64,000 nt of DNA, from positions 31,355-95,354 of the forward strand of contig DLKK01000084.1 of assembly GCA_002478955.1 (NCBI GenBank). Reading direction: 5' to 3'. The DNA is from Treponema sp. UBA7590 (lineage in GTDB: Bacteria; Spirochaetota; Spirochaetia; Treponematales; Treponemataceae). The notes below the pieces were generated by a model, which was not told where the DNA came from, ran no database searches, and saw only the letters and a program-made list of their open reading frames with translations. This document shows positions 8,804-17,365 of this stretch, piece after piece (position 1 is the stretch's first letter; each line of letters begins with the position of its first letter). A program made the position numbers and the translations under genes.

Positions 8804-9721
8804 TCAATACATTAAAAAATATGAGAAAAACAAGTAAACGCTCGCAACAAGAACAACCAAATCACCAATTGCGTGCATAAACTTAACTTTGCGGATTGAA
8901 CAGAAAACGAGTCCAACTGTGTAGAAAATTCCGCAAGCAATCAGCATTGCAAAACTTTCTTTTCTGATTGCGTGGTACAAATTTGCGCAAATGAACAAAC
9001 CTCCCCAACCCAAAACCGCATTGAACACAATATTTGCAGTTTCAAAACGACTTCCGGCAATTGCGTAAAGAAACATAGCAACCAAAGCGCAAACCGTAGC
9101 AATTCCAGTGACAATAATTCCATAAACCCAGGAAATTGTTCCGCCCTCGATAGCCGCAAACGAATAAACAAGATAGGTTGACTCAATCACAAAAAGAATA
9201 AAAATTCTTGTAAAACGCCTAAAAACCTCTTTTGCATTCGAATTTGTAAGCGCATGATTTAAAACTGAAAAAATGTAATTCAAAATCATTCCGCAACCAA
9301 AACAATTGAACAGAACAATGTAGACGATTTTTGATTTTCCAGGAACATTATTCAACGCCAAAACATTAAGCAAAGCCGTTGCCGCAATAAAAAGACAAGC
9401 TCCGATTCCCTGCACAACTGAACTGAAAATTTCTTCCCCAAGCGTATATTTCCTGATTTTTCGCTCGCGCTCGTTCATAGATTTTTCTTTGGCAATCCGT
9501 TTTTCAGCGCGTTTTCTAGCTTTTTCAGAACGCGCATAATCATCAGCCGCGTATTTTGCCCTAAGCCGCTCCGGATCATCCGCATACTGAATATTAACTT
9601 CGCGGATTTTTTCCTCAGCCTCTTGTTTTATCTGTTTAATTCTAAGTTCTTTTTTTACTTTAAGCGACTTTAATGTTGAAAGGCGCACAGCTTTTGCAGC
9701 AATCTCATCTTCTCTTGTCAT
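8804..9721 (-). CDS. HlyIII/PAQR-like membrane protein with N-terminal coiled coil
   Basis: The 305-residue protein begins with about 90 highly charged residues (a long Lys/Glu/Arg coiled coil) and continues with about seven membrane helices. The helical part follows the hemolysin III/PAQR layout: YTLGEEIFSSVVQGIG at the start of TM1, a His in FSVLNHAL after TM2, and FMHAIGDLVVLVASVYLFF in the last helix. In canonical members SxxYH, an Asp in TM3 and HxxxH in TM7 bind zinc. Here TM7 reads HxxxD and the TM3 Asp is not obvious (RFTRIFIL), so the metal site is altered. The family assignment is by pattern, without alignment. A good Shine-Dalgarno (AGAGG) precedes the ATG. Confidence 0.65.
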   Translation of the reverse strand: MTREDEIAAKAVRLSTLKSLKVKKELRIKQIKQEAEEKIREVNIQYADDPERLRAKYAADDYARSEKARKRAEKRIAKEKSMNERERKIRKYTLGEEIFSSVVQGIGACLFIAATALLNVLALNNVPGKSKIVYIVLFNCFGCGMILNYIFSVLNHALTNSNAKEVFRRFTRIFILFVIESTYLVYSFAAIEGGTISWVYGIIVTGIATVCALVAMFLYAIAGSRFETANIVFNAVLGWGGLFICANLYHAIRKESFAMLIACGIFYTVGLVFCSIRKVKFMHAIGDLVVLVASVYLFFSYFLMY

Positions 9722-9836
9722 AAATTCCTCTATAAAAAAATTACTTTTTACTCATTTCTATTATAACAACAGAAATGCCAAATGCCAAATTCATTGCAAC
9801 AATCAATAAATACTTTTTTAATTTCTTTCAATCTGT

Positions 9837-9842
9837 TACATT
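9837..9842 (+). promoter_or_regulatory. -10-like hexamer of metF, leaderless arrangement
   Basis: TACATT ends exactly 6 nt before the metF ATG at 9849, which would put the transcription start at the A of the start codon. There is no Shine-Dalgarno. The same TGTTACATT-N6-ATG layout recurs at 19302. Confidence 0.5.
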
Positions 9843-9848
9843 AAAAAT

Positions 9849-10748
9849 ATGATTATTTCAACAGAAAAAACAGCTTTTTCTTTCGAGGTTTTTCCTCCAA
9901 AGAAGACAATGAATATCGAAACAGTTTATCATACACTTTCAGAGTTAAGCGACATCAAGCCGGATTTTATCAGTGTAACTTACGGTGCAGGCGGAAGCGA
10001 AAACTGCGAGAACACGCTTAACATTGCAAAAAGAATCAAGGATGTCTGCGGAGTAGAAAGTGCGGTTCATATGCCATGCATTAACATGAAAAAACAGGAT
10101 GCCCAATTTGTGCTGGAGCAGTTTCAGGAAGCCGGAATTGAAAATATTCTTGCGCTCCGTGGCGACAGAATCGAAGGACGTGAACCAGCAAACGATTTTC
10201 TTTACGCAAGCGATTTGATAAAATTTATCCGTGAATTCAACGAAAAACGCACAGACGGAAAAAGATTCAAAATCATGGGAGCCTGTTACCCGGAATGTCA
10301 TCCGAATTCTGCAGGCCCGATTGATGACCTTAAAAATTTAAAGCGAAAAGTTGATGCCGGCGCCGAACATCTTTTGAGCCAGCTTTTTTTTGATAACGAA
10401 AAATTCTACACATTCCTTGAACGTTGCCAGCTTGTAGGAATAAATGTTCCGATTGAAGCAGGAATCATGCCGGCAACTAATAAAAAATCAATTGAACGAA
10501 TGGTCAGCATGACAAACGCAGTTTTACCAAAAAAATTTGTGCGGATGATGGATCGCTACGCAGATGAGCCGGAAGCAATCCGAGACGCAGGAATCGCGTA
10601 CGCAATCGACCAGATTGCTGACCTTGTAACAAACGGCGTGGATGGAGTTCATCTTTACACAATGAACAATCCAATTGTAGCAAAAAGAATCAACGAAGCC
10701 ACAAGAAGCTTGTTTGAAGCAAAACCGATAAAAAAAGAACTCAAATAA
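9849..10748 (+). CDS. metF: 5,10-methylenetetrahydrofolate reductase
   Basis: The 299-residue TIM-barrel flavoprotein reduces methylene-THF to methyl-THF for methionine synthesis. Family marks are FSFEVFPPKK near the N-terminus (catalytic Glu), VTYGAGGS, AVHMPCINM, ALRGDR, YPECHPNS, LLSQLFFDNEKF and IEAGIMPATN. Length is that of bacterial MetF with no regulatory domain. No Shine-Dalgarno precedes the ATG; a -10-like hexamer sits 6 nt upstream instead. An S1-domain protein follows 13 bp downstream, probably in the same transcript. Confidence 0.95.
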   Translation: MIISTEKTAFSFEVFPPKKTMNIETVYHTLSELSDIKPDFISVTYGAGGSENCENTLNIAKRIKDVCGVESAVHMPCINMKKQDAQFVLEQFQEAGIENILALRGDRIEGREPANDFLYASDLIKFIREFNEKRTDGKRFKIMGACYPECHPNSAGPIDDLKNLKRKVDAGAEHLLSQLFFDNEKFYTFLERCQLVGINVPIEAGIMPATNKKSIERMVSMTNAVLPKKFVRMMDRYADEPEAIRDAGIAYAIDQIADLVTNGVDGVHLYTMNNPIVAKRINEATRSLFEAKPIKKELK

Positions 10749-10761
10749 GAAGGAAAAAAAT

Positions 10762-11856
10762 ATGTTTGAAAAATTGACTCCAGGACAAGAAATTGAAACA
10801 ACAATCGTGCAGATTAGCGGCGACACAGTATTTATTGATTTAAACGCAAAAAGCGAAGGCGTTATTTCCAGCGCAGAATTCGCAGATTCAGACGGAAATA
10901 TCTCTGTAAAAGTCGGCGACAAAATCAAAGCATTCTACCTTGGTGAAAAAAACGGTGAAAACCGGTTTACAACTAAAATCACAGGACAATCCGCAGACGA
11001 TTCAATGCTGGAAAACGCATTCAAAAATCGTATTCCTGTGGAAGGTCACGTTGAAAAAGAAATCAAAGGCGGATTTGAAGTAACAGTTGGCTCTTCCCGC
11101 GCATTCTGTCCTTACTCACAGATGGGATTCCGCCAGAAAGAAGAACCAGCTTACTTTATAGGAAAAACACTTACTTTCATAATCCAGGAATACAAAGACG
11201 GCGGAAAAAAGCTTGTTGTCTCAAACCGCAAAGTTCTTGAAGAAGAGCACCAGAATCAACTTTCGGGATTAAGCCAGAAAATTGCAGTCGGCTCAATTGT
11301 TACCGGAACTGTAAAAAGCCTTCAGTCTTTCGGAGCATTTGTTGACATCGATGGATTCCAGGCGTTGCTCCCGATTTCAGAAATTTCTTTGGACCGCGTA
11401 ACAGACATCTCAAAAGTCCTTGAAGTCGGCCAGGAAGTAACCGCAAAAGTAATCAGCACAGACTGGAGCAAAGAACGCGTTTCAATCAGCACAAAAGCAT
11501 TGATAAAAAGTCCTTGGGAAACAGTAAATGAACATTTTTCAAAAGGACAAAAAATTGACGGAAAAATTTCCCGCGTAACAGATTTTGGCGTATTCATCAA
11601 CCTTGAAAGCGGAATTGACGGACTTGTTCACATTTCTGCGCTCGGCGTTGACAGAAACACAAATCTTAAAAAGAAATTCAGCGTTGGCCAGGAAATGTCT
11701 GTTGTCATAAAAGAAATTGATGCCGCAAACCACAGAATTTCTCTTGTTCCAAGCACATCAAACGAACAGGATGAAGAAGCTAGCGAATATTTCAGCACCC
11801 ACAACGATTCTGACGGCGAAACTTACAATCCTTTTGCCGCATTGCTAAAAAAATAA
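10762..11856 (+). CDS. Four-S1-domain RNA-binding protein (ribosomal protein S1-like)
   Basis: The 364-residue protein is made almost entirely of S1 OB-folds at about residues 5-75, 88-165, 174-246 and 258-330. Domain 3 (GTVKSLQSFGAFVDI) and domain 4 (GKISRVTDFGVFINL, GLVHISAL) are canonical; domains 1 and 2 are more diverged. This is shorter than six-domain proteobacterial S1, so it may be a spirochaetal S1 variant or a translation accessory factor; rpsA is not assigned. A strong GAAGGA Shine-Dalgarno precedes the ATG. It follows metF by 13 bp. The C-terminus is acidic and probably unstructured. Confidence 0.85.
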   Translation: MFEKLTPGQEIETTIVQISGDTVFIDLNAKSEGVISSAEFADSDGNISVKVGDKIKAFYLGEKNGENRFTTKITGQSADDSMLENAFKNRIPVEGHVEKEIKGGFEVTVGSSRAFCPYSQMGFRQKEEPAYFIGKTLTFIIQEYKDGGKKLVVSNRKVLEEEHQNQLSGLSQKIAVGSIVTGTVKSLQSFGAFVDIDGFQALLPISEISLDRVTDISKVLEVGQEVTAKVISTDWSKERVSISTKALIKSPWETVNEHFSKGQKIDGKISRVTDFGVFINLESGIDGLVHISALGVDRNTNLKKKFSVGQEMSVVIKEIDAANHRISLVPSTSNEQDEEASEYFSTHNDSDGETYNPFAALLKK

Positions 11857-11893
11857 ATCGCAGCAAACAGAATATTGACCAAAACTTTCATAA

Positions 11894-11926
11894 TTGTTAC
11901 CCTAAAATAAATAAAGAGGTTAACAA
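11894..11926 (+). promoter_or_regulatory. BirA-type biotin operator upstream of bioY
   Basis: TTGTTACCC (11894-11902), 15 nt, GGTTAACAA (11918-11926). The right arm is an exact BirA half-site and the left differs from TTGTTAACC at one base; the spacing fits known BirA sites. The right arm overlaps the ribosome-binding region and ends 2 nt before the bioY ATG, so binding could also block the start of the message. A TTGACC at 11875 may be the -35. Confidence 0.7.
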
Positions 11927-11928
11927 TT

Positions 11929-12555
11929 ATGAACAAATCAAATTCCATCGGCAAACGCGCAATTCTTGTTGCTCTGTTTGCCGCTTTTGTTTGCGCAGGA
12001 TGTTTTATTCAAATTCCGCTCGCCGGCGGAGTTCCGATCGTAATTCAAGATATGATGGCAATGCTAAGCGGACTTATTCTTGGCCCGCTTTACGGAACGC
12101 TTTCAGTTTTTATTTTTCTTGTCTTGGGAAGTTTTGGGCTTCCTGTTTTTTCCGGAAAAGGCGGATTTGACAAAATCTTAAACGGTCCGACCGGAGGATT
12201 TCTTGTTGGCTATATGATTGCAGCACTTGCAGGCGGACTAATTGTCCATTTTCTTGTAAAAAATCCTTACAAAGAAATTCCGGCAGAAAATCCATCAGAT
12301 GCGCCTTCAACGGAATTTTCCGCAAAAACCAATATCTTAAACTGGATTTTCTTTGCTCTTGCGGCAATTGTTGCAACGGTCGTTTGCTTTGCGCTTGGAA
12401 TTGCTGGATTTCACCGCGTAAAACCAGACCTTGAAATGTCAAAAGTTTTGAGCTATGTTTTAATTCCTTTTATTCCAGGAAATATTATCAAGCTGATTAT
12501 TATGATTCCGCTTGCTAAAAAACTTTATCCAATTGTAAAAAATTATTTGGCATAA
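11929..12555 (+). CDS. bioY: Biotin ECF transporter S component BioY
   Basis: The 208-residue membrane protein binds biotin for import. It matches BioY in IQIPLAGGVPIVIQDMMAM, GLILGPLYGTLSVFIFLVLG, GLPVFSGKGGFDKILNGPTGGFLVGY and the C-terminal FIPGNIIKLIIMIPLA. A hydrophilic insert (about 115-140, Pro/Ser/Glu-rich) makes it a little longer than usual. It is the first gene of bioY-bioM-bioN, with 3 bp to bioM, and it has a BirA-like operator in front, so biotin repression is expected. Confidence 0.94.
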   Translation: MNKSNSIGKRAILVALFAAFVCAGCFIQIPLAGGVPIVIQDMMAMLSGLILGPLYGTLSVFIFLVLGSFGLPVFSGKGGFDKILNGPTGGFLVGYMIAALAGGLIVHFLVKNPYKEIPAENPSDAPSTEFSAKTNILNWIFFALAAIVATVVCFALGIAGFHRVKPDLEMSKVLSYVLIPFIPGNIIKLIIMIPLAKKLYPIVKNYLA

Positions 12556-12558
12556 AAA

Positions 12559-13305
12559 ATGACAGAACCGATTCTTCAGATAAAAAATGTTTCCCGAAAA
12601 TTTTCAAATGTCGTTGCGTTAAACAACGTTTCCCTGGAAGTTTACGCTGGAGAATTTATTGTAATCTGCGGAAGAAATGGTTCTGGAAAAAGCGTTCTTA
12701 TGTCATTGATTGCGCAGCTTGATGAACCGACAAGCGGACAAATTCTTTCGCCAAAATCGGGAGTCGGGCTGGTTTTTCAGGATGCGGATGCACAGATTTT
12801 AGGCGAAACTCCTGTTGAAGACGTTTCCTTTGGCTTAAAAAATCAAAAAATTCCAAAAAAAGAGATAGAAAAAAAAGTCGAGGAAACATTAAAATCTGTC
12901 GGGCTTTACGAGCGACGTTTTGCCCCAGCCAGACAAATGAGCGGCGGAGAAAAAAGGCGGCTTGCGGTTGCCGGAATTCTTGCAATGAACCGTGAAGTTT
13001 TTATCTTTGATGAACCGTTCGCAAATCTTGATTTTCCGGGCGTTCAAAGCGTCTGCAAAATTTTAAAAAAACTGAAAAATGAAAAAAAGACGGTCATCGT
13101 TCTTACCCATGAACTTGAAAAAATTCTGGGGCTAGCCGACCGGTTTGTAATTCTTGACAAAGGTGAAATCAAATTTTCTGGAACTCCAGAAGAAGGTTTA
13201 AAACTTGAACTTGAAAAATTTGGAATCAGGAATCCTTTGGCACATCCAAAATCCGTTTCTGACCTCTTTTGGGGAACAAGCCCACAAGAAAGCCGGAGCA
13301 ATTAA
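12559..13305 (+). CDS. bioM: ECF transporter ATPase BioM
   Basis: The 248-residue ABC ATPase powers the biotin importer. All functional motifs are intact: Walker A GRNGSGKS (about 39-46), Q-loop VFQDADAQ, signature MSGGEKRRLAVAG, Walker B VFIFDEPFANLD and the switch His in LTHE. It starts 3 bp after bioY and its TAA overlaps the ATG of bioN by one base. Having one ATPase gene in a complete Y-M-N cluster indicates a dedicated (group I) biotin ECF system and not the shared EcfAA' type. Confidence 0.93.
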   Translation: MTEPILQIKNVSRKFSNVVALNNVSLEVYAGEFIVICGRNGSGKSVLMSLIAQLDEPTSGQILSPKSGVGLVFQDADAQILGETPVEDVSFGLKNQKIPKKEIEKKVEETLKSVGLYERRFAPARQMSGGEKRRLAVAGILAMNREVFIFDEPFANLDFPGVQSVCKILKKLKNEKKTVIVLTHELEKILGLADRFVILDKGEIKFSGTPEEGLKLELEKFGIRNPLAHPKSVSDLFWGTSPQESRSN

Positions 13306-13991
13306 TGAAGAAAAATCCGGCAATTTTTAGCTACAGAAATGAAAATTCAATAATACACAAAATTCCGTGCGGAATAAAAATCATTCTGATGCTATTTGTA
13401 ACTCTACGGACATTCAGCAATTCGCCGCTTTGGTTTAAAAACGAAAATTTTATTCAGTACATTCCGTGGCTCCGGACTTTTTTTTATTTTTTGGTTACCG
13501 CAGTTTTCTTTTTTCTTGCAAAAACGCCTTTAAAAAGTCTGATTCGGTTAAGATTTCTGCTTTGGATTACAATTCTTTTTTCTTCAGTTTCAATTCTTTC
13601 CAAAAATTACAGCGCGCTTCTTTCAGATTTGCTTTATACTTTCAGATTTTTTGTAACAGCTCTGTTTTCGTTAATTGTTTTTGAGACAACTTCCAAGCTT
13701 GAAATCATGGACACGCTTTGCGGCGTAGAAAACAAAATATGTAAAATAATTCCTTCATTCAAAAAACTGAATTCCGCAATGTTGATTTCGATTACAATCA
13801 CTTTTATTCCAGAAATCTTTTCAGAATGGAACAAAATCCGCACCGCCGCCACAGCACGTTCAAACCTCAATAAAAAAAGCAAACCAAAATTTTCGATAAA
13901 TTCTGTAAATGCACAAATAACTGCACTTTTTTTGAATATGCTGCAATATGCGGAAGAAGTCCGTCGCGCCGTAACAAATAGAATTTCCTAG
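13305..13991 (+). CDS. bioN: ECF transporter transmembrane component BioN
   Basis: The protein of about 228 residues (MKKNPAIFSYRNEN start) is the EcfT-type coupling subunit. It has hydrophobic helices near residues 20-40, 65-110 and 110-130, then a cytoplasmic segment with the RTAATARSN motif, matching the Ala-Arg-x coupling motifs of EcfT that contact the ATPase. The ATG at 13305 overlaps the bioM stop and is preceded by GCCGGAGCA, so it is preferred over an in-frame ATG at 13269 inside bioM. The sequence is diverged, as is usual for this subunit; the assignment rests largely on its position after bioY-bioM. Confidence 0.85.
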   Translation: MKKNPAIFSYRNENSIIHKIPCGIKIILMLFVTLRTFSNSPLWFKNENFIQYIPWLRTFFYFLVTAVFFFLAKTPLKSLIRLRFLLWITILFSSVSILSKNYSALLSDLLYTFRFFVTALFSLIVFETTSKLEIMDTLCGVENKICKIIPSFKKLNSAMLISITITFIPEIFSEWNKIRTAATARSNLNKKSKPKFSINSVNAQITALFLNMLQYAEEVRRAVTNRIS

Positions 13992-14001
13992 AAAAAAACA
14001 T

Positions 14002-14007
14002 TATACT
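14002..14007 (+). promoter_or_regulatory. -10 hexamer of pyrF, leaderless arrangement
   Basis: TATACT ends 6 nt before the pyrF ATG at 14014 and there is no Shine-Dalgarno. Transcription from this hexamer would start at or next to the start codon. No convincing -35 is seen. Confidence 0.55.
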
Positions 14008-14013
14008 AATTTC

Positions 14014-14943
14014 ATGATTAAAAAACATAATATGCAGATTTTACAAGAACTCGCCGCAGAACGAGGTCCTTTATGTGTTGGCTTGGACACAGATCCATCG
14101 TATCTTCCAGAATCAGTTATCAAAGCTGTTGGCTCTCCGGAAGAAGCAGTTCTTGCTTATAATAAAGAAATTATCCGCCGGATTGTAAATGACAAAAGTG
14201 CCTGCTGCTGCAAAGTTCAAATCGCTTATTATGAGGCAATGGGCTTAAAAGGAATGAAAGTTTACGCTGAAACCTTAAAGGCTGTCAGAAACGCCGGACT
14301 TATTGCAATCAGCGACATCAAGCGCGGAGATATTGCCGCAACCGCCGATGCCTATGCGCGCGCTCATTTTTCAGGTGATTTTGAGACAGATATTATTACA
14401 ATCAATCCTTACATGGGTTTTGACACCCTAAGACCTTTTACAACTTACGCATTCCCGGAAAAAGGCGGAAAAGGCGCATTTGTCCTGCTTTGCACTTCGA
14501 ATCCAGGAATGACAGATATTGAACATCAGGAACTAAAATCCGGCGGGCTTCTTTTGGAAAGAGTCGGAAATGAAATTGCAAGCATAAACAATGAATTCAA
14601 GGCAAATTATACAGAGCAGACTTACGGGCCAATCGGTGCAGTTGTAGGCGCAACACAGGAAAAAGACGCACGCGCACTCCGCGACAAATATCCAGAAACA
14701 TTTTTTTTGATTCCAGGATATGGCGCACAAGGCGGAGCTGCAAGAATCGCCGCAACATTGCTTGACCGATGCGGAGGAACAGTAAATTCAAGCCGCGGAA
14801 TTCTTTGTGCATGGAAAAAAGATTCAGACCTTGCAGAAAAACGCGAGTCAGGCTCTTTGAGTCTTGCTGATATTGCTGATTCAGCCGCAAAGAACGCACT
14901 TTTCAGCAAAAATGACTTGTTGAACGCAAAAGCGAATCTTTAG
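14014..14943 (+). CDS. pyrF: Orotidine 5'-phosphate decarboxylase, long type
   Basis: The 309-residue enzyme converts OMP to UMP, the last step of de novo pyrimidine synthesis. The active-site Lys-Arg-Gly-Asp signature is in IAISDIKRGDIAATADAYA; other marks are GLDTDPSYLP, CCKVQIAYYEAMG, PGYGAQGG and VNSSRGIL. Length and motifs place it in the long type-2 PyrF subfamily. It starts 22 bp after bioN but seems to have its own -10. A second pyrimidine gene (PyrK-PyrD fusion) lies 2.4 kb downstream. Confidence 0.95.
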   Translation: MIKKHNMQILQELAAERGPLCVGLDTDPSYLPESVIKAVGSPEEAVLAYNKEIIRRIVNDKSACCCKVQIAYYEAMGLKGMKVYAETLKAVRNAGLIAISDIKRGDIAATADAYARAHFSGDFETDIITINPYMGFDTLRPFTTYAFPEKGGKGAFVLLCTSNPGMTDIEHQELKSGGLLLERVGNEIASINNEFKANYTEQTYGPIGAVVGATQEKDARALRDKYPETFFLIPGYGAQGGAARIAATLLDRCGGTVNSSRGILCAWKKDSDLAEKRESGSLSLADIADSAAKNALFSKNDLLNAKANL

Positions 14944-14950
14944 GAAAATA

Positions 14951-14978
14951 TTTCCCGGCAAAAAATAACGCCGGGAAA
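14951..14978 (+). terminator. GC-rich hairpin after pyrF
   Basis: TTTCCCGGC and GCCGGGAAA are perfect 9-bp arms around a 10-nt A-rich loop, 8 bp after the pyrF stop. It is followed by A-rich sequence and not a T-run, so as an intrinsic terminator it is imperfect; it may instead protect the mRNA 3' end. Confidence 0.6.
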
Positions 14979-15012
14979 ACAAAAATCCTTTAACAAATCA
15001 AAATCAAACCAA

Positions 15013-17253
15013 ATGTTGAAAAAAATGAAATTTCTAAATAAAAAAAATATTTTTGTATTTTCTATTTTTTGTCTGACAAAATTAATTGTTGCCGCAGAAA
15101 CTGTAATTCTTCCAATAAATTCTGAAGAAACCGGCTTTGAAACGCCAGTAGAAATTCCTTTTGAATGGAATGAACATTGGTTCGGCGGAAATTCTCCTTC
15201 AGTTTATAATCATGGACTTGCAAAAATCTCCGCCGCCCTTTCAGAAGTTTCCTACGTAAACCTAAAAACTGATCCGGACTTGAACCAGCTTAAAAATGTC
15301 TACAAAAAATTAGGCGTCCCAGAAAAAAACATGGAATTTCATTATCAACTTGATTACAAAACTCCAGGATTAGAAAAAGATCAAGCCGCATTCAGCATCG
15401 CATCAAAAGAAATCAACAGCGCAAAAGGCAAACGCACGCTGATTTTTCTTACAATCCGAGGGACACCATATTCTGCGCCGGAATGGATTTCCAATGCAAA
15501 TGTAGCAGATTCAACGCACGAACCAACATTGATTCACGAAGGATTTTTCCGAACGCAGACATTAATTCAAAAAGCATTAATTTATTATCTTTTAAAAAGA
15601 AAAATTGACCCGGACACAACTTATTTTTTAATTACCGGGCATAGCCGAGGAGCTGCGCTTTCAAATCTTCTTGGAGCCCAGCTTGCCGATCAAGGTTATT
15701 TTGACACAGAAAATATCTACGTCTACACTTTTGCCGCTCCAAATGTTTCCCAGCAGGAAAAAGTTTCTGACCCAAAATACAATTTTATCTGGAACATCAT
15801 AAATCCTGAAGACATAGTTCCAACCGTTCCACTAAAAATCAACAACAAAAAAAAGGAATGGAATTACGGAAAATTTGGACAATCAAAAGTTTTTGCAAAT
15901 TATTGGAACACAAATCCGGAAATTTACACAGATGAATATATTCCAAAAGTAAACAAATATTTTTCGCAAATCATGCACCGCGAATATTATCCGTTCAAAA
16001 CCGGAACATATATTCCTTCTCTTGTAACAAGACTTCTTTCAAGTTTATATCCAACCGTCAATGACTACTACGACGCAACAATCAGCCTTAGAGAACAAGC
16101 TGAAAAAATTTTTTACAAAATTTATCCAGAAGAATCTGAAAACACAGAAAATTCTGCCCAAAAAGAACAAAATCTTGAACCTGAAAAAAATGCACAAACT
16201 GAAAAAGAAACAAAAAAAGACCGCGGACTTTTTGCCACAATCGGAAAATCAATCAACAAAAGCACTGGCGGATTTCTTGATTATTCAGAATTTGCGTTTT
16301 TTGATATGCATTGCTGCTCAAATTACTTAAGCTGGCTGCTTGCACTTGAAGAAAACAAAGCCTTTTCAGACGAAAAAAGCAGTCGCCTTGTAATTCATGG
16401 CGCTTATGAATGTGCAATTTTTGACTGCCATGGAAATATGGTTCTAAAAATTGCAGACGGAATTCCAAAAATAAAAAGCATAAAAATCCCGATTCTTGCA
16501 GTGCCATTCCCAACAGGAACTGTAATCGGATTTCCTTCAAGCCAAAGTTATTCCGTTGTGATTTACAAAGATAGCATTCTTCCAACGCCAATTCCGCTAA
16601 AAATTGAACATTACGATGCTGAAGGATATGTGATAGAAATTTGCCCTAAAAAATACGTTTATCCGCACAAAGGAATTGCCTACACATTTACAGTCGGGAA
16701 AGAAACTCTTGGACAAGAAAAAATTTCCGCAGTCAAAAATAATTCCAAAATAACAAAAACTCTTGTGAAAACCGGAAAATTAAAACAGCAAGATGTATTC
16801 CGCATTCTGCCAGAAATTTCTGTAGACACAGACGGACTTTTTGAAGGCGGAATAAGAGTCGGAAGCCGCCGCATGCATGGTTCGGTTCTGACCGGACAAT
16901 CTTTAAGCGACTTAGGAAAATCGATTAACTTAAATTTTGGAATCGGACACGAAGAAACTTTAATCAGCCGCACACTTCTGGATTTTTCAATTAACGGAAA
17001 ATTTCTTTGGGCTTTTTCAGACATCGAAAACGGCGATCATCGGTTTAATTTTGTTCCAGAAGCTAGAATTTCCCTGGAATTCAAACCACTACGAAGATTT
17101 TCAGCATTTATTTCTGGCGTTTTTGACTTTCATATTGAAGATTTTAACGATACCGCATTTTACAACGAAGTCCGCGACAATAACTTTGGAACAATTTCGT
17201 TCTCAGATTCCGTTGACCTTCATCCGTCGGTAAGATTCGGGCTTCGCTTCTAA
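15013..17253 (+). CDS. Exported class 3 lipase with C-terminal beta-rich (putative outer-membrane) domain
   Basis: The 746-residue protein starts with a signal peptide (hydrophobic IFVFSIFCLTKLIVAA). An alpha/beta-hydrolase domain of the class 3 lipase family follows: the nucleophile elbow GHSRGAAL near residue 208, the likely acid Asp in NPEDIVPTVP near 265 and a candidate His in IMHREYYPF near 321. A Glu/Lys-rich linker (about 375-405) leads to a second part. The last 140 residues alternate hydrophobic and polar residues in about six to eight strands and end in RFGLRF, with the terminal Phe typical of outer-membrane beta-barrels. It probably acts on esters at or outside the outer membrane; the substrate is unknown. 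No Shine-Dalgarno is clear; an in-frame ATG at 15025 is an alternative. Confidence 0.75.
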   Translation: MLKKMKFLNKKNIFVFSIFCLTKLIVAAETVILPINSEETGFETPVEIPFEWNEHWFGGNSPSVYNHGLAKISAALSEVSYVNLKTDPDLNQLKNVYKKLGVPEKNMEFHYQLDYKTPGLEKDQAAFSIASKEINSAKGKRTLIFLTIRGTPYSAPEWISNANVADSTHEPTLIHEGFFRTQTLIQKALIYYLLKRKIDPDTTYFLITGHSRGAALSNLLGAQLADQGYFDTENIYVYTFAAPNVSQQEKVSDPKYNFIWNIINPEDIVPTVPLKINNKKKEWNYGKFGQSKVFANYWNTNPEIYTDEYIPKVNKYFSQIMHREYYPFKTGTYIPSLVTRLLSSLYPTVNDYYDATISLREQAEKIFYKIYPEESENTENSAQKEQNLEPEKNAQTEKETKKDRGLFATIGKSINKSTGGFLDYSEFAFFDMHCCSNYLSWLLALEENKAFSDEKSSRLVIHGAYECAIFDCHGNMVLKIADGIPKIKSIKIPILAVPFPTGTVIGFPSSQSYSVVIYKDSILPTPIPLKIEHYDAEGYVIEICPKKYVYPHKGIAYTFTVGKETLGQEKISAVKNNSKITKTLVKTGKLKQQDVFRILPEISVDTDGLFEGGIRVGSRRMHGSVLTGQSLSDLGKSINLNFGIGHEETLISRTLLDFSINGKFLWAFSDIENGDHRFNFVPEARISLEFKPLRRFSAFISGVFDFHIEDFNDTAFYNEVRDNNFGTISFSDSVDLHPSVRFGLRF

Positions 17254-17317
17254 AAAGATTTTATTGCAACCAAAATTTTAAAGTTTGCCTTATATTCAAG
17301 AAACATTATATTTGTAG

Positions 17318-17323
17318 TATAAT
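17318..17323 (+). promoter_or_regulatory. -10 box of the pyrKD fusion gene
   Basis: An exact TATAAT lies 43 bp upstream of the ATG at 17366, with AAGGAAA as a Shine-Dalgarno in between. No clear -35 is at the right distance. Confidence 0.45.
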
Positions 17324-17365
17324 TTTTACAATTCTCAAAAATCGATTTTAAGGAAACTGAAAAAA

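Noticed and set aside
13269..13304. Extended N-terminus of BioN inside bioM.
   Set aside because: The 12 extra residues are not membrane-like, and the ATG at 13305 has the standard overlapping ATPase/T-component arrangement with a ribosome site.
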